Shown: positions 54,952-62,429 of the stretch, piece after piece
Numbering within the stretch: position 1 is the stretch's first letter
Layout of the letters: the number at the start of each line of letters is the position of its first letter
Source: Candidatus Propionivibrio dominans
GTDB lineage: Bacteria; Pseudomonadota; Gammaproteobacteria; Burkholderiales; Rhodocyclaceae
Direction: 5' to 3'
Length of the DNA stretch: 62,429 nucleotides
NCBI GenBank assembly: GCA_016709335.1
Contig: JADJNC010000024.1
Span: forward strand, 1-62,429
The notes under the pieces: generated by a model
The model's input: only the letters and a program-made list of their open reading frames with translations
Told to the model about the DNA's origin: nothing
Database searches by the model: none
Position numbers and translations under genes: made by a program

Positions 54952-55728
54952 ATGATCAGAGATTCACATGACAATTACGTGACAGAAACTCCCCTGCTAC
55001 ACGAAGAGAAGGGAGAACTGTCACTCCACTTCGGGTTTCCGACGATCCAGAGTCGCATGCTCAAGGCCGACCCGGCACGGCTGGTACTCGACTATACGCG
55101 CACCATGATGGGATTCCTGCTCTTTCAGCCGAAGCCTCAACGCATCGCCATGATCGGCCTTGGCGGGGGTTCGCTGGCCAAGTACTGTCACCTCAAGCTA
55201 CCCGACAGCGACTTCACCGCAATTGAAATCTCTCGCGAAGTGATCGCGCTACGCAAGGCGTTCTCCATTCCGGAGGACGACAGCCGTTTCCGGATTGTCT
55301 GTGCCGATGGCGCAGAATTCATGCGCGGTGAAATCGAATCAATTGACGTCATCCTGCTCGATGGATTCGATAGCGGCGGACAACCAGAGCAATTATGCAC
55401 AGCGGCTTTTTACGATCACTGTCATGCCGCATTGCGCACGGGGGGAATATTCGTCGCCAACCTGTGTGCCGACGATGCCGCCTGCAGCAGCCATATCGCC
55501 AGAATCGACGACTCGTTTTACGGCAAGACACTCGTCGTCGACGCGGATGAGGGCGAGAACAGAATTGTCTTTTCCTGCAAGGGTGCACGCTTTCCGCCAA
55601 CACTCAAAGAGTTGACCGAGCGCTTGCGCACACTCGAAGCGTCCCACCCGGTTGAACTCGACAGGACGACGCAGAAAATCCTCCGCCGTGAGCAAGCGCG
55701 ACGCGGGGGGCGCAAAGGACGCCGCTGA
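54952..55728 (+). CDS. Spermidine-synthase-like protein
   Basis: 258 residues from the ATG at 54952; a TTG at 54910 would add 14 residues. The fold is that of polyamine aminopropyltransferases/SAM methyltransferases: MIGLGGGSLAKYCHLKLPD, then AIEISREVI with the acidic residue that binds the ribose, then DVILLDGFDSGG. The C-terminal tail is strongly basic (RREQARRGGRKGRR). It lacks the N-terminal beta-domain of true SpeE proteins, so a polyamine reaction is not assured. Confidence 0.8.
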   Translation: MIRDSHDNYVTETPLLHEEKGELSLHFGFPTIQSRMLKADPARLVLDYTRTMMGFLLFQPKPQRIAMIGLGGGSLAKYCHLKLPDSDFTAIEISREVIALRKAFSIPEDDSRFRIVCADGAEFMRGEIESIDVILLDGFDSGGQPEQLCTAAFYDHCHAALRTGGIFVANLCADDAACSSHIARIDDSFYGKTLVVDADEGENRIVFSCKGARFPPTLKELTERLRTLEASHPVELDRTTQKILRREQARRGGRKGRR

Positions 55729-55797
55729 TCCCCGCGCACCGTTATCTTCACGTCAGGTAGCGGGCTTGCATGTTCCTGATCAGATGGACGAATCTGG

Positions 55798-55844
55798 ATT
55801 CCGGCTTTTGCCCCAATGGAAATACCCTTGGGGTGCGCCGGAAT
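55798..55844. repeat. REP-like palindrome between convergent genes
   Basis: ATTCCGGC and GCCGGAAT flank a second pair CCCCAA and TTGGGG, giving a 47-bp nested hairpin. It lies between the spermidine-synthase-like gene and the thioredoxin-like gene, which converge, so it may act as a two-way terminator. Confidence 0.6.
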
Positions 55845-55856
55845 GACGATGGGTTT

Positions 55857-56282
55857 CTAGAACAAATTTACCCTGTGGATCGTGCCCAGACGAGCGAGAT
55901 CCGGATTCTCCTGCCAGCCACGCCGCTCCGGACTGGACAGCGCGTAGTCGCGACTTTCCTCCGCCGTCTGTTCCTGGAAGGTTTCGATCATCCTGCGTAA
56001 ATAGTTTTGGAAGGGCAGCATCGTTCCGAAGAAAAGAACCGACTGCCGGCGCTGAACGAACAATGTCGGAAAATTCTCGATGTCCAGATCACCCATTTCG
56101 TCGGCATGCTCTTCAATATCCAGCCAGCGAAACCGGGTACCCGGAAACTGAGCTGCCAGCGCATTGAAACCCGCCTTGTAATCACGGCAGGTACCACACC
56201 ATTCGGCGCACAGACAGATCACCAGAAACTCTTCGGAAGCCTGATCATCCCTGCTCGTGACGGCTTGTTGATGTAAGCTCAT
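55857..56282 (-). CDS. Thioredoxin-like protein
   Basis: 141 residues, no signal peptide. The active site is WCGTC (Cys29, Cys32) and the cis-proline segment is NFPTLFV. A C-terminal helix of about 45 residues extends beyond the thioredoxin fold. Likely a cytoplasmic disulfide reductase; partner unknown. Followed by a REP-like palindrome. Confidence 0.85.
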   Translation of the reverse strand: MSLHQQAVTSRDDQASEEFLVICLCAEWCGTCRDYKAGFNALAAQFPGTRFRWLDIEEHADEMGDLDIENFPTLFVQRRQSVLFFGTMLPFQNYLRRMIETFQEQTAEESRDYALSSPERRGWQENPDLARLGTIHRVNLF

Positions 56283-56353
56283 GAAGCTACCCGAAATATC
56301 TCAATGGAAAGCTCGTCCCCGCACCCGATTCACATGGACGACACGGGCCGTTA

Positions 56354-57424
56354 TCAAGAATTGAAAACCGGATAATCCGTATAGCCTGCAGGCCCCGGGG
56401 TATAGAAGGTGTCAGGATCAGGTGTGTTCAGCGGCGCGCCGGCCTTGATGCGGGCCGGCAGGTCCGGATTGGCCAGAAAACTTGTACCGAAGGTAACGGC
56501 GTCCACTTTCCCTTCAGCAACGGCGATGCCGGCCTCGTCGCCGGTGTAACCCATATTGCCAATCAGCACCCCCCGGTAATGCGCGCAAACAGGCGTCATG
56601 ACATCACCGCTTTGCTGCTGGAAGAAATCACTGCGCATGACATGAAGATAGGCCAGATCAAACGCGTTCAGCCGTTCGGCAAGCCAGGTGGATAAACCGA
56701 TCGGGTCGCTGTCGATCATGCTGTTGTAACTGTTGAGCGGCGAAATACGCAGCCCGACCCGATCGCTGCCCCACACGCCACTGACGGCTTCGATCACTTC
56801 AAACATCAGCCGCGCCCGGTTTTCAAAAGAGCCCCCGTAAGGCCCAAACCGCTTGTTGGCCCCGTCGCGCAAAAACTCATCGAGCAGGTAGCCGTTGGCG
56901 CCATGTACTTCAACACCGTCAAAACCCGCCGCCTGCGCATTTTCTGTCGCCTTCTTGAAGCCATTGACAATGCCCGGCAGTTCATCATCGCGCAACTCGC
57001 GCGGGACGACATAAGGCTTCTTTCCCTCGGGAGTAAGAACCTCGTCGCCACTAATGGCGATCGGGCTCGGCGCCACCGGCTGCGCGCCGTCGTTGAGCAG
57101 CGGATGGCACGCCCGCCCGCCATGCCAGATCTGCAGGAAGATCCGGCCACCGGCCGCATGCACGGCATCGGTGGTCAGCTTCCAGCCCGCGACCTGGGCA
57201 GGGGAGTAGATTCCCGGCTCCATCCAGAATGACGAGTTTCCGGCCATCGCCATGGTCGCCTCTGCGATGATCAGACCGGCACTGGCGCGCTGGGCATAGT
57301 ATTCGGCCATCATCGCATTCGGGTCGTGCCCGGCGCTGGCCCGGCAGCGTGTCAACGGCGCCATAAAGATGCGATTCGGCACTGTCAGTGCGCCAACCTT
57401 AAGCGGATTGAATAGCGTGGTCAT
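56354..57424 (-). CDS. nemA: NADH:flavin oxidoreductase, old yellow enzyme family (NemA-like)
   Basis: 356 residues, FMN-binding TIM barrel that reduces alpha/beta-unsaturated carbonyls, N-ethylmaleimide or nitro compounds. MAPLTRCRA at 21-29 is the FMN site; His174 and Asn177 in VHGANGYL bind the substrate carbonyl, Tyr179 is the proton donor. Length and C-terminus (TPGPAGYTDYPVF) match NemA. Monocistronic; the preferred substrate is not known. Confidence 0.9.
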   Translation of the reverse strand: MTTLFNPLKVGALTVPNRIFMAPLTRCRASAGHDPNAMMAEYYAQRASAGLIIAEATMAMAGNSSFWMEPGIYSPAQVAGWKLTTDAVHAAGGRIFLQIWHGGRACHPLLNDGAQPVAPSPIAISGDEVLTPEGKKPYVVPRELRDDELPGIVNGFKKATENAQAAGFDGVEVHGANGYLLDEFLRDGANKRFGPYGGSFENRARLMFEVIEAVSGVWGSDRVGLRISPLNSYNSMIDSDPIGLSTWLAERLNAFDLAYLHVMRSDFFQQQSGDVMTPVCAHYRGVLIGNMGYTGDEAGIAVAEGKVDAVTFGTSFLANPDLPARIKAGAPLNTPDPDTFYTPGPAGYTDYPVFNS

Positions 57425-57593
57425 AAACTTGGATCTCCTGAGATTTGGCGAACGACATAGTAACGCAAATGGCGGGCTTGAGAATCAGGGCAAATGAGCA
57501 AGGCCACTGATCAACGAGCCTGATCCGGACATGAGCGGAGCCGAAGCGACATAAGCCGTACAATGGCGCCTGGCCAACAGAGCACACCCCGCC

Positions 57594-58043
57594 ATGAGCA
57601 AAGGTTTTTGCTGTATCGGACTTTTCAACCCCAAGACGCCTGAGAACGTCGGTTCAGTGCTGCGTGCCGCCGGCTGCTATGGCGTCAATACGGTTTTCTA
57701 TACCGGCGTTCGTTATGATCGTGCCAAAGAGTTCGTTACCGACACCAAGAAAGTTCACCAGAAAATTCCGCTGATCGGCATTGAAGACCTGAAGCAGGTC
57801 ATCCCGCTCGGCTGCACGCCGGTGGCCATTGAGCTGGTCAAGGGCGCCAGGCCGCTACCCGAATACACCCACCCCGAGCGAGCGTTTTACATTTTCGGCC
57901 CGGAAGACGGAACGCTCGACAAATCGCTTCGCGCCTGGTGCACCGACGTGGTATATATCCCCACCGTGGGCTGCATGAATCTCGCCGCAACGGTCAACGT
58001 CGTACTCTACGACCGCCTGGCCAAAGCACTCAGGCTGGAATAG
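57594..58043 (+). CDS. SpoU/TrmH-family RNA 2'-O-methyltransferase
   Basis: 149 residues, a single SPOUT domain without N-terminal extension. Motif 1 NPKTPENVGSVLRAA (about 12-26), motif 2 FGPEDGTLD (about 102) and motif 3 NLAATVNVVLYDRL near the C-terminus form the knotted SAM site. Probably modifies ribose in a tRNA or rRNA; TrmL (tRNA wobble 34) is one option by size. Divergent from nemA. Confidence 0.85.
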   Translation: MSKGFCCIGLFNPKTPENVGSVLRAAGCYGVNTVFYTGVRYDRAKEFVTDTKKVHQKIPLIGIEDLKQVIPLGCTPVAIELVKGARPLPEYTHPERAFYIFGPEDGTLDKSLRAWCTDVVYIPTVGCMNLAATVNVVLYDRLAKALRLE

Positions 58044-58242
58044 CCGGCAACGCTGTAATGATGACCCAGGGCATCGATCTGGATTTACCGATCAAGTTCA
58101 TTAAAGGCAGCAAGCGACCCATCCCGGTTGCGGACGCTCGGGCTTGTGAAAGGAAGTCGTTCAACCTTGCACGTAACCAGCGCCGGAGCGCAGCGTAGGG
58201 TACCAAAAGGCGCAGCATGGCGGCGTCCAATTGAAGGACTCG

Positions 58243-58726
58243 TTAGCCAACAGGGCTGCGCCAAACATGGACATGCGGGCCTTCGTGTTTTGTCTCCCAC
58301 CAGCATTCAAGCTCGGCGAAGGCGGCGATGAGTTGTGCCGCGACCTCCTCCGGGGGTATACGACCACTTCAGAGTGTAAAGAGTCTCCGCCCAGGGTTTG
58401 CTGATCTGGAACCAGGTACGCATTGAACCGCCCCGCCAGCGTTGCAGCCTGCCACTGGCGGGGCAATGCTGCGGCTCCAGAAACTCGGGGTCAATTTTTT
58501 TTCCAAAAAATTCGCAGCCATCGGAAGGGGCCTCGCCAAAATTCACTACGAAGCGAGGACTGTGGGATTTGTCCCACTGAATTTCAAACACCTGAAGCTT
58601 GTTTCCATTCGTGCGGCGAAACGGAACAAAGAGCGATGAAGCCTTCCCACGGACAAAACCCCGTTCCAGAGCGAACGGATAGAACGAGGCTTTGATAGCA
58701 TCTCGAAGTGGCGTGGCGCGGCTCAT
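58243..58726 (-). CDS. DUF4304-like small protein, frame-disrupted, cassette-like
   Basis: Starts MSRATPLRDAIKASFYPFALERGF and ends VAAQLIAAFAELECWWETKHEGPHVHVW... about 160 residues after correcting a one-base excess in a GGGGG run (58352-58356). Without correction the end is a nonsense Arg-rich tail. The stop codon lies inside GGCTAAC, the beginning of an attC-like palindrome. Function unknown; the family is common in gene cassettes. Confidence 0.6.
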
Positions 58727-58747
58727 TCTTGTTGACTACGTTCAAGC

Positions 58748-59305
58748 TCAGGGGCGCTGCGCAGCTTCATCGCGCAGCGTTCCTTGGGGCGCAGTGTCGG
58801 GCGTAACCTGAGGGTGCGACCTGCCTTTGGAAACGAACCAGCGGAGAACCTTGACCCACATCGACCACTTCCGGACATTCGGGGACACGCCAAGCGAGGC
58901 TTGCGCCAAAGCAAGTGAGTCTTCAAGCAAGGCGTCATGCAAGGGGCGGAAAACAAGCGGCCAGGAAATGATGGCCGGGCCTTGCGTGGCCATTTCCAGC
59001 GTGTGCCGCAAGATGCAACTTTGCGCAGTGGAGTTGAGAACTTCGTACCCGTGATAGCCATTGAAGCCTCGTGGCCCGGTGAAACGGAACCTGATACTTC
59101 GGCCGGGTGTATAGGCCTCCACGAAGTATCGAACCGGGCCGTGGCCACCGACAGCACCGACACTCAGGATACGGTCGAATTCCATGCGCGGCCATGCCTG
59201 CTTTGGCCACAGTACATCCGCGCGCGAGGACAAGGAGTCAATGAGCGCGCCAACCCGTTCAGTCGGCACGTTCAATTTGCGTTCATGTATGTTGATAACG
59301 TTCAT
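58748..59305 (-). CDS. SRPBCC-family protein (START-like fold)
   Basis: 185 residues from MNVINIHERKLNVPTERVGA; an ATG nine codons earlier is also in frame. The middle part GGHGPVRYFVEAYTPGRSIR is typical of polyketide-cyclase-like SRPBCC proteins with a hydrophobic ligand cavity. The C-terminus GTLRDEAAQRP is read out of a palindromic spacer. Role unknown. Confidence 0.7.
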   Translation of the reverse strand: MNVINIHERKLNVPTERVGALIDSLSSRADVLWPKQAWPRMEFDRILSVGAVGGHGPVRYFVEAYTPGRSIRFRFTGPRGFNGYHGYEVLNSTAQSCILRHTLEMATQGPAIISWPLVFRPLHDALLEDSLALAQASLGVSPNVRKWSMWVKVLRWFVSKGRSHPQVTPDTAPQGTLRDEAAQRP

Positions 59306-59362
59306 GGGTGAGACTCGTATTGTGGCGCCCAAGGCTTTAATTCACGGCGGCGCGTGGCTTCA

Positions 59363-59770
59363 TCACGCAGAGCCAGGTGAAATGATGGAATGGGCGGCAT
59401 TACTGTCGCCAATGCGATTGGGGAATGACACTTCCAGCACAACACACCCGACGTCGGTCTTGAACGGACCGTGAACTTCTCCGGGCGGCCGACTGGCGTA
59501 ATGTCCGGCTTCAAGCCACAGGTCAAACGCCTGATCGTAAAGGCGACCACTGACGATGAACACCTCTTCAGGGTAGGGATGAGTCTTGCCGCCAAATGCT
59601 GCTGTATTGGCCCCTGCAAGAAAGCGGGTCAATCTTGTGTACTCGCCAGTCACCTCATCGACGCTCAGTGTCAGTTCTTCAGCCATTCCTTCCATTCCCT
59701 TTATGGCTGTCCAGCGCTCCCGATTTTCCGGACTCAGGGCGTTCCAGTAGGTCGTGGTGGACTTGGTCAT
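59363..59770 (-). CDS. Cupin-domain protein
   Basis: 135 residues (138 from an earlier ATG at 59779). The segments GKTHPYPEEVFIVSGRLYDQ and PPGEVHGPFKTD form the two cupin motifs with His and Glu for a metal. A ChrR-like or small-molecule binding function is possible. Minus strand, between two other small genes. Confidence 0.75.
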   Translation of the reverse strand: MTKSTTTYWNALSPENRERWTAIKGMEGMAEELTLSVDEVTGEYTRLTRFLAGANTAAFGGKTHPYPEEVFIVSGRLYDQAFDLWLEAGHYASRPPGEVHGPFKTDVGCVVLEVSFPNRIGDSNAAHSIISPGSA

Positions 59771-59814
59771 GTAAGGCACTGCAAAAGGGATGAGGTGACG
59801 CCCAGCGTTCGACT

Positions 59815-60021
59815 TCAGCGCTGAGCGAAGCGAGTCCGTTGCAATGCCAGGTTTGGCTCAGTGGGCGGACTGGCAGGAGCGGGAATGATCGTCCACCCCT
59901 CGGCGGCGTGTTTGATCTGGCGAGCCTGAAGATCGGCAAAAATACGGTCGAGATCAAAGCCAAAACTGGCGGCGTGCTGCTCGCGGATCGCACGTACTTC
60001 TTTAATGATGCTATCAGTCAT
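59815..60021 (-). CDS. Small protein downstream of PIN toxin (possible antitoxin)
   Basis: 68 residues from MTDSIIKEVRAIREQHAASF; its ATG overlaps the last codons of the PIN gene by 8 bp. The core matches the small partners found next to PIN-domain proteins in many bacteria. The last residues (PNLALQRTRFAQR) are translated attC-like sequence. A role as antitoxin is inferred from the pairing. Confidence 0.65.
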   Translation of the reverse strand: MTDSIIKEVRAIREQHAASFGFDLDRIFADLQARQIKHAAEGWTIIPAPASPPTEPNLALQRTRFAQR

Positions 60022-60493
60022 TCTCTTCTCCCAGGAGTTCGTCTGGTGTGCAAATGAAAGGCAGGAAAAAGCCCTGCCGCTGAAAATTTTCAGCGATACG
60101 CGCCTGAATTTCCGGGTTGGCAATATGCCGGCAGTTCCACGTCAGCAGGTAATCAACGAAATGAACAGTGGCAATCGAAATGTGCATGGCATCCTCACTC
60201 GCCCTCGCCGGGATTATTCCAGCGGCAACCAGACCTTTAGCCAGTTCAAGACTGCTGGCCGTAATGTCGAGCAGCGGTATCGCCAAGAGCGCGTCAAGCC
60301 GTCTGCTCGCCGCAGAGACATCTCCAGCGCCGCATTCAGCGACAACAAGTTCCGACGCCACCAGATCGAATTCGCTTCGCCGATCCCAGAAAAGGTAAGT
60401 GCTCTGCTGATGTCCAGCTTCGATAACATTCTTGCTGGGGCGAGCGGTCAGGTAGCTGATTACCGATGTTTCAATGTAAACCCTGCGTTTCAT
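60014..60493 (-). CDS. PIN-domain protein, VapC-like
   Basis: 159 residues. Acidic residues of the PIN nuclease are in VYIETSVISYLTARP (Glu8), ELVVAECGAGD (Glu), SEDAMHISIA (Asp) and the domain end YLLTWNCRHI. Expected to cut RNA with Mg2+, as VapC toxins do. Coupled to a small gene downstream. Confidence 0.85.
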   Translation of the reverse strand: MKRRVYIETSVISYLTARPSKNVIEAGHQQSTYLFWDRRSEFDLVASELVVAECGAGDVSAASRRLDALLAIPLLDITASSLELAKGLVAAGIIPARASEDAMHISIATVHFVDYLLTWNCRHIANPEIQARIAENFQRQGFFLPFICTPDELLGEEND

Positions 60494-60542
60494 GATTTCA
60501 GCCTTGGTTCAGAAAACCGTGGTCTGTTGTATTTTACTCATA

Positions 60543-60995
60543 TTACAGGGAGCTAACCTTGCCACCCTTTTTGAGCCTGTAGAAATGGCCCGAAGCTGTA
60601 TGTTTCGATTCGTCGACGTACTCAACGAAATCAGCGTAGTCATTCTCGTCAGCAGGAAAGGCAAACAAGAAATAAGCCATCTGCGTGCACCGGGATTTGC
60701 CCAGTCGAATCTTCTGGTATTCCCATTTGCGATTTTTACTTTGAAAGATTTCTGGCTGTCCAGGATATCTATCTCCACTTCCCATGTTAGCGATTACATA
60801 CGCGGTTTTACATTCCCACTTTTTTCCATCACGCGAGAAATAGAGGTGAGATGGGGATATTCTTAGGAATGGAATCGTAGCTTCAAGTCGTTTGTCTCCG
60901 CCTTGCCATGTGCCAAGCAGCTTGCTTTCTTGAGCCTGCGTTGCGGATGCTGTCCATGCCAACGCTAGTGCTGCAAACATTTTTGCAATATGCAT
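60543..60995 (-). CDS. Small exported protein of unknown function
   Basis: 150 residues from MHIAKMFAALALAWTASATQ with a signal peptide cleaved after TQA near residue 22; an in-frame ATG 14 codons earlier would bury it. The mature part begins ESKLLGTWQGG, resembling lipocalin-like proteins of unknown function, but no family is firmly recognised. Two cysteines. Confidence 0.65.
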   Translation of the reverse strand: MHIAKMFAALALAWTASATQAQESKLLGTWQGGDKRLEATIPFLRISPSHLYFSRDGKKWECKTAYVIANMGSGDRYPGQPEIFQSKNRKWEYQKIRLGKSRCTQMAYFLFAFPADENDYADFVEYVDESKHTASGHFYRLKKGGKVSSL

Positions 60996-61215
60996 GAAGG
61001 CCTCTTGCGTTGTTATCGGCAGCAGTTTTTTCTGCATAACTTCGGCACCTGATCACTGATACGGGGTCGTGTATTTCGCTAAAGGTCCATCTAGCACAGG
61101 TGCGGTATTCACGACTCCGGAGCACGAATCCATGACGTAATCGCCGACAGAGCCAATGCGGCCAACCTCGATTTTACAGGCGCCTCTGCGCTGGACATCT
61201 GTTCAGATTGACGTG

Positions 61216-62022
61216 TCATTTGCCTTCGATCTGCTCGTAAACCGCCGTCGCAACGCGCGCCAGCTCGCCCTTGTCGATACTGGCCGACAGCGCGTAACCG
61301 AACTTGCCGTCGATCCAGTAAAAGACATTGACCTGGCCCTCCTGCGCGAAGCGGAAAGCGGTTTCCTGGTTGCCGACGTTTTCGGTAGAGACGTAGAGCG
61401 TCAGCCGTTGCCCGCTGGCATCCTGATACATGAACTGGGCTACGGGGCCGATGTTTCCGGGCAACAGGCGGCCGCCGATCAATTCGTAACCGAGCGCGCC
61501 GAGCCTGGGCGGGCGTACCGGCGTACCCATGCGTTTGGAAAGCCAGGCGACGAGTTGGTCTTCATTTTCGGCACTGACTTCAACCGGGCGACGCACATCG
61601 GGGCTGAATACCACGTGCGCCACCGCCGCCTGCCGTGCCAGTGGCGAAATTCTGGCCACGCCCCGCGCCGATTGGTACTGGCTGTGCGCCAGCCAGCCAG
61701 CCGCGCCGCTGAACAGCGCGATCAGGAAACCGGCAGCAATGCGCTGCAGTGACCAGCGGGCCAGGAGTGGCCGGCGCAGGCGTTCAAGCGGTGGCATGCG
61801 CGGCGGCGATGCCAGCGCGCGCAAATTTTCCGGCAGCGGCTCGTCAAGCACCGGGTTGAACAAGGCCCTGAGCGCCTGAGCCTGCGCCTGATAGTCGCGC
61901 ACCCGTTGCGCCGCCTCCGGCTGGGCGGCGAGTTGGCTCTCCACTTCTGCACGCCGCACCTCGGGCAACGCCGCGTCGACATAGGCGTGCAGATCGGATT
62001 CGCTGACTGGTAATTTACTCAT
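61216..62022 (-). CDS. Transmembrane anti-sigma factor
   Basis: 268 residues. The N-terminal cytoplasmic part (1-90) starts SESDLHAYVDAALPEVRR, the zinc-less anti-sigma helix pattern. One membrane helix lies at about 93-112 (IAAGFLIALFSGAAGWLA). The outer domain (about 115-268) would sense a periplasmic signal. Its ATG overlaps the sigma gene stop (ATGA), so both are co-translated. Confidence 0.88.
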   Translation of the reverse strand: MSKLPVSESDLHAYVDAALPEVRRAEVESQLAAQPEAAQRVRDYQAQAQALRALFNPVLDEPLPENLRALASPPRMPPLERLRRPLLARWSLQRIAAGFLIALFSGAAGWLAHSQYQSARGVARISPLARQAAVAHVVFSPDVRRPVEVSAENEDQLVAWLSKRMGTPVRPPRLGALGYELIGGRLLPGNIGPVAQFMYQDASGQRLTLYVSTENVGNQETAFRFAQEGQVNVFYWIDGKFGYALSASIDKGELARVATAVYEQIEGK

Positions 62023-62429
62023 CGCACGACCTTCAGCCTGGTGGCGGGTGACTGGCCATCCATGATCTTGCGCAAGCTTTCCCGCCCGCGCGACAGGCGG
62101 GACATGACTGTACCGAGAGGGATGCCCAGCGCCGCAGCAATATCCGCGTAGCTCAATTCTTCCAGCGCAACCAGCAGCAACACTTCGCGCTGTTCATCGG
62201 GGAGCAGGCGCAGAGCGGATTCGAGATCTCGCACCTCGCGCTCGTCGGTCTGCGTGGGTCGCGTCGACAACTCGAAATCCTCCTCATCGATGGAATGCGT
62301 GGACAGCACCGGCCGGCGCAGTTGGTCGACGCGCAGGTTGTGCATGATGCCGAACAGCCAGGCGCGCAGGTCGCTGCCGGCCTGCCACTGGTGAAACCTG
62401 AACCAGGCACGTTCGAGCGTGTCCTGACC
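62019..62429 (-). CDS. ECF RNA polymerase sigma factor, 5' end off window
   Basis: About 137 residues visible. Region 2 is seen at the edge (LERAWFRFHQWQAG, WLFGIMHNLRVDQLRR), region 4 as the helix-turn-helix LSYADIAAALGIPLGTVMSR. A short in-frame ATG at 62345 is inside region 2, so it is not the start. Acts with the anti-sigma factor downstream in a stress or envelope response. Confidence 0.93.
   Translation of the reverse strand, partial: GQDTLERAWFRFHQWQAGSDLRAWLFGIMHNLRVDQLRRPVLSTHSIDEEDFELSTRPTQTDEREVRDLESALRLLPDEQREVLLLVALEELSYADIAAALGIPLGTVMSRLSRGRESLRKIMDGQSPATRLKVVR

Noticed and set aside
58044..58242. An additional small gene between the SpoU methyltransferase and the DUF4304-like gene
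   Set aside because: Short frames here overlap the attC-like palindrome and have no start signal or family resemblance.

Overview
This window reads as a chromosomal segment from a GC-rich betaproteobacterium, most likely of the Rhodocyclales. The grounds are the ribosomal-protein order (infA and rpmJ between secY and rpsM, a second tuf with a tRNA-Tyr/Gly/Thr cluster before secE), a PhaM-type polyhydroxyalkanoate granule protein and a large set of fatty-acid genes. The taxonomic call is an inference from gene content and remembered protein similarity; no rRNA gene is present.

Region 1 (1-12,400, minus strand) is a beta-oxidation island. It holds a FadN-type bifunctional enzyme with a thiolase (fadN-fadA), an outer-membrane FadL channel, a FadI/FadJ pair with a YciA-type thioesterase, and a FadE acyl-CoA dehydrogenase translationally coupled to a TetR regulator. 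A 17-bp sequence occurs identically beside the -10 boxes of the fadN and tetR-fadE promoters. A shortened version lies at the same place before fadL. It resembles the PsrA/FadR-type operator, so the TetR protein probably represses uptake and oxidation together. An Atm1-type ABC exporter is divergent from tetR.

Region 2 (14,440-16,363) is a group II intron with a reverse transcriptase/maturase. It sits directly behind the rplQ terminator, as group IIC introns do.

Region 3 (16,400-49,000, minus strand) is the universal transcription-translation block: tRNA-Tyr, -Gly, -Thr, tuf copy 2, tRNA-Trp, secE, nusG, rplKAJL, rpoBC, rpsLG, fusA, tuf copy 1, then the S10, spc and alpha operons down to rplQ. 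Readable sigma-70 promoters lie before tRNA-Tyr, rpsL, rplC and rplN. Attenuator-like hairpins lie between rplL and rpoB and between rpoC and rpsL.

Region 4 (49,100-62,429) is mixed: a membrane methyltransferase, phaM, a very large unrecognised protein (possibly PPi-type PEP carboxykinase), a spermidine-synthase-like protein, a thioredoxin-like protein, an OYE-family reductase, a SpoU methyltransferase, a run of small minus-strand genes with attC-like palindromes (58.2-60.5 kb), a small exported protein, and an ECF sigma/anti-sigma pair that runs off the right edge.

Six loci carry frame disruptions (fadN, fadJ, rpoC, tuf copy 2, the 1,150-residue protein, a small cassette-like gene). Because rpoC is essential and single-copy, most of these are probably sequencing or assembly errors, and they should be treated as such before any is called a pseudogene.
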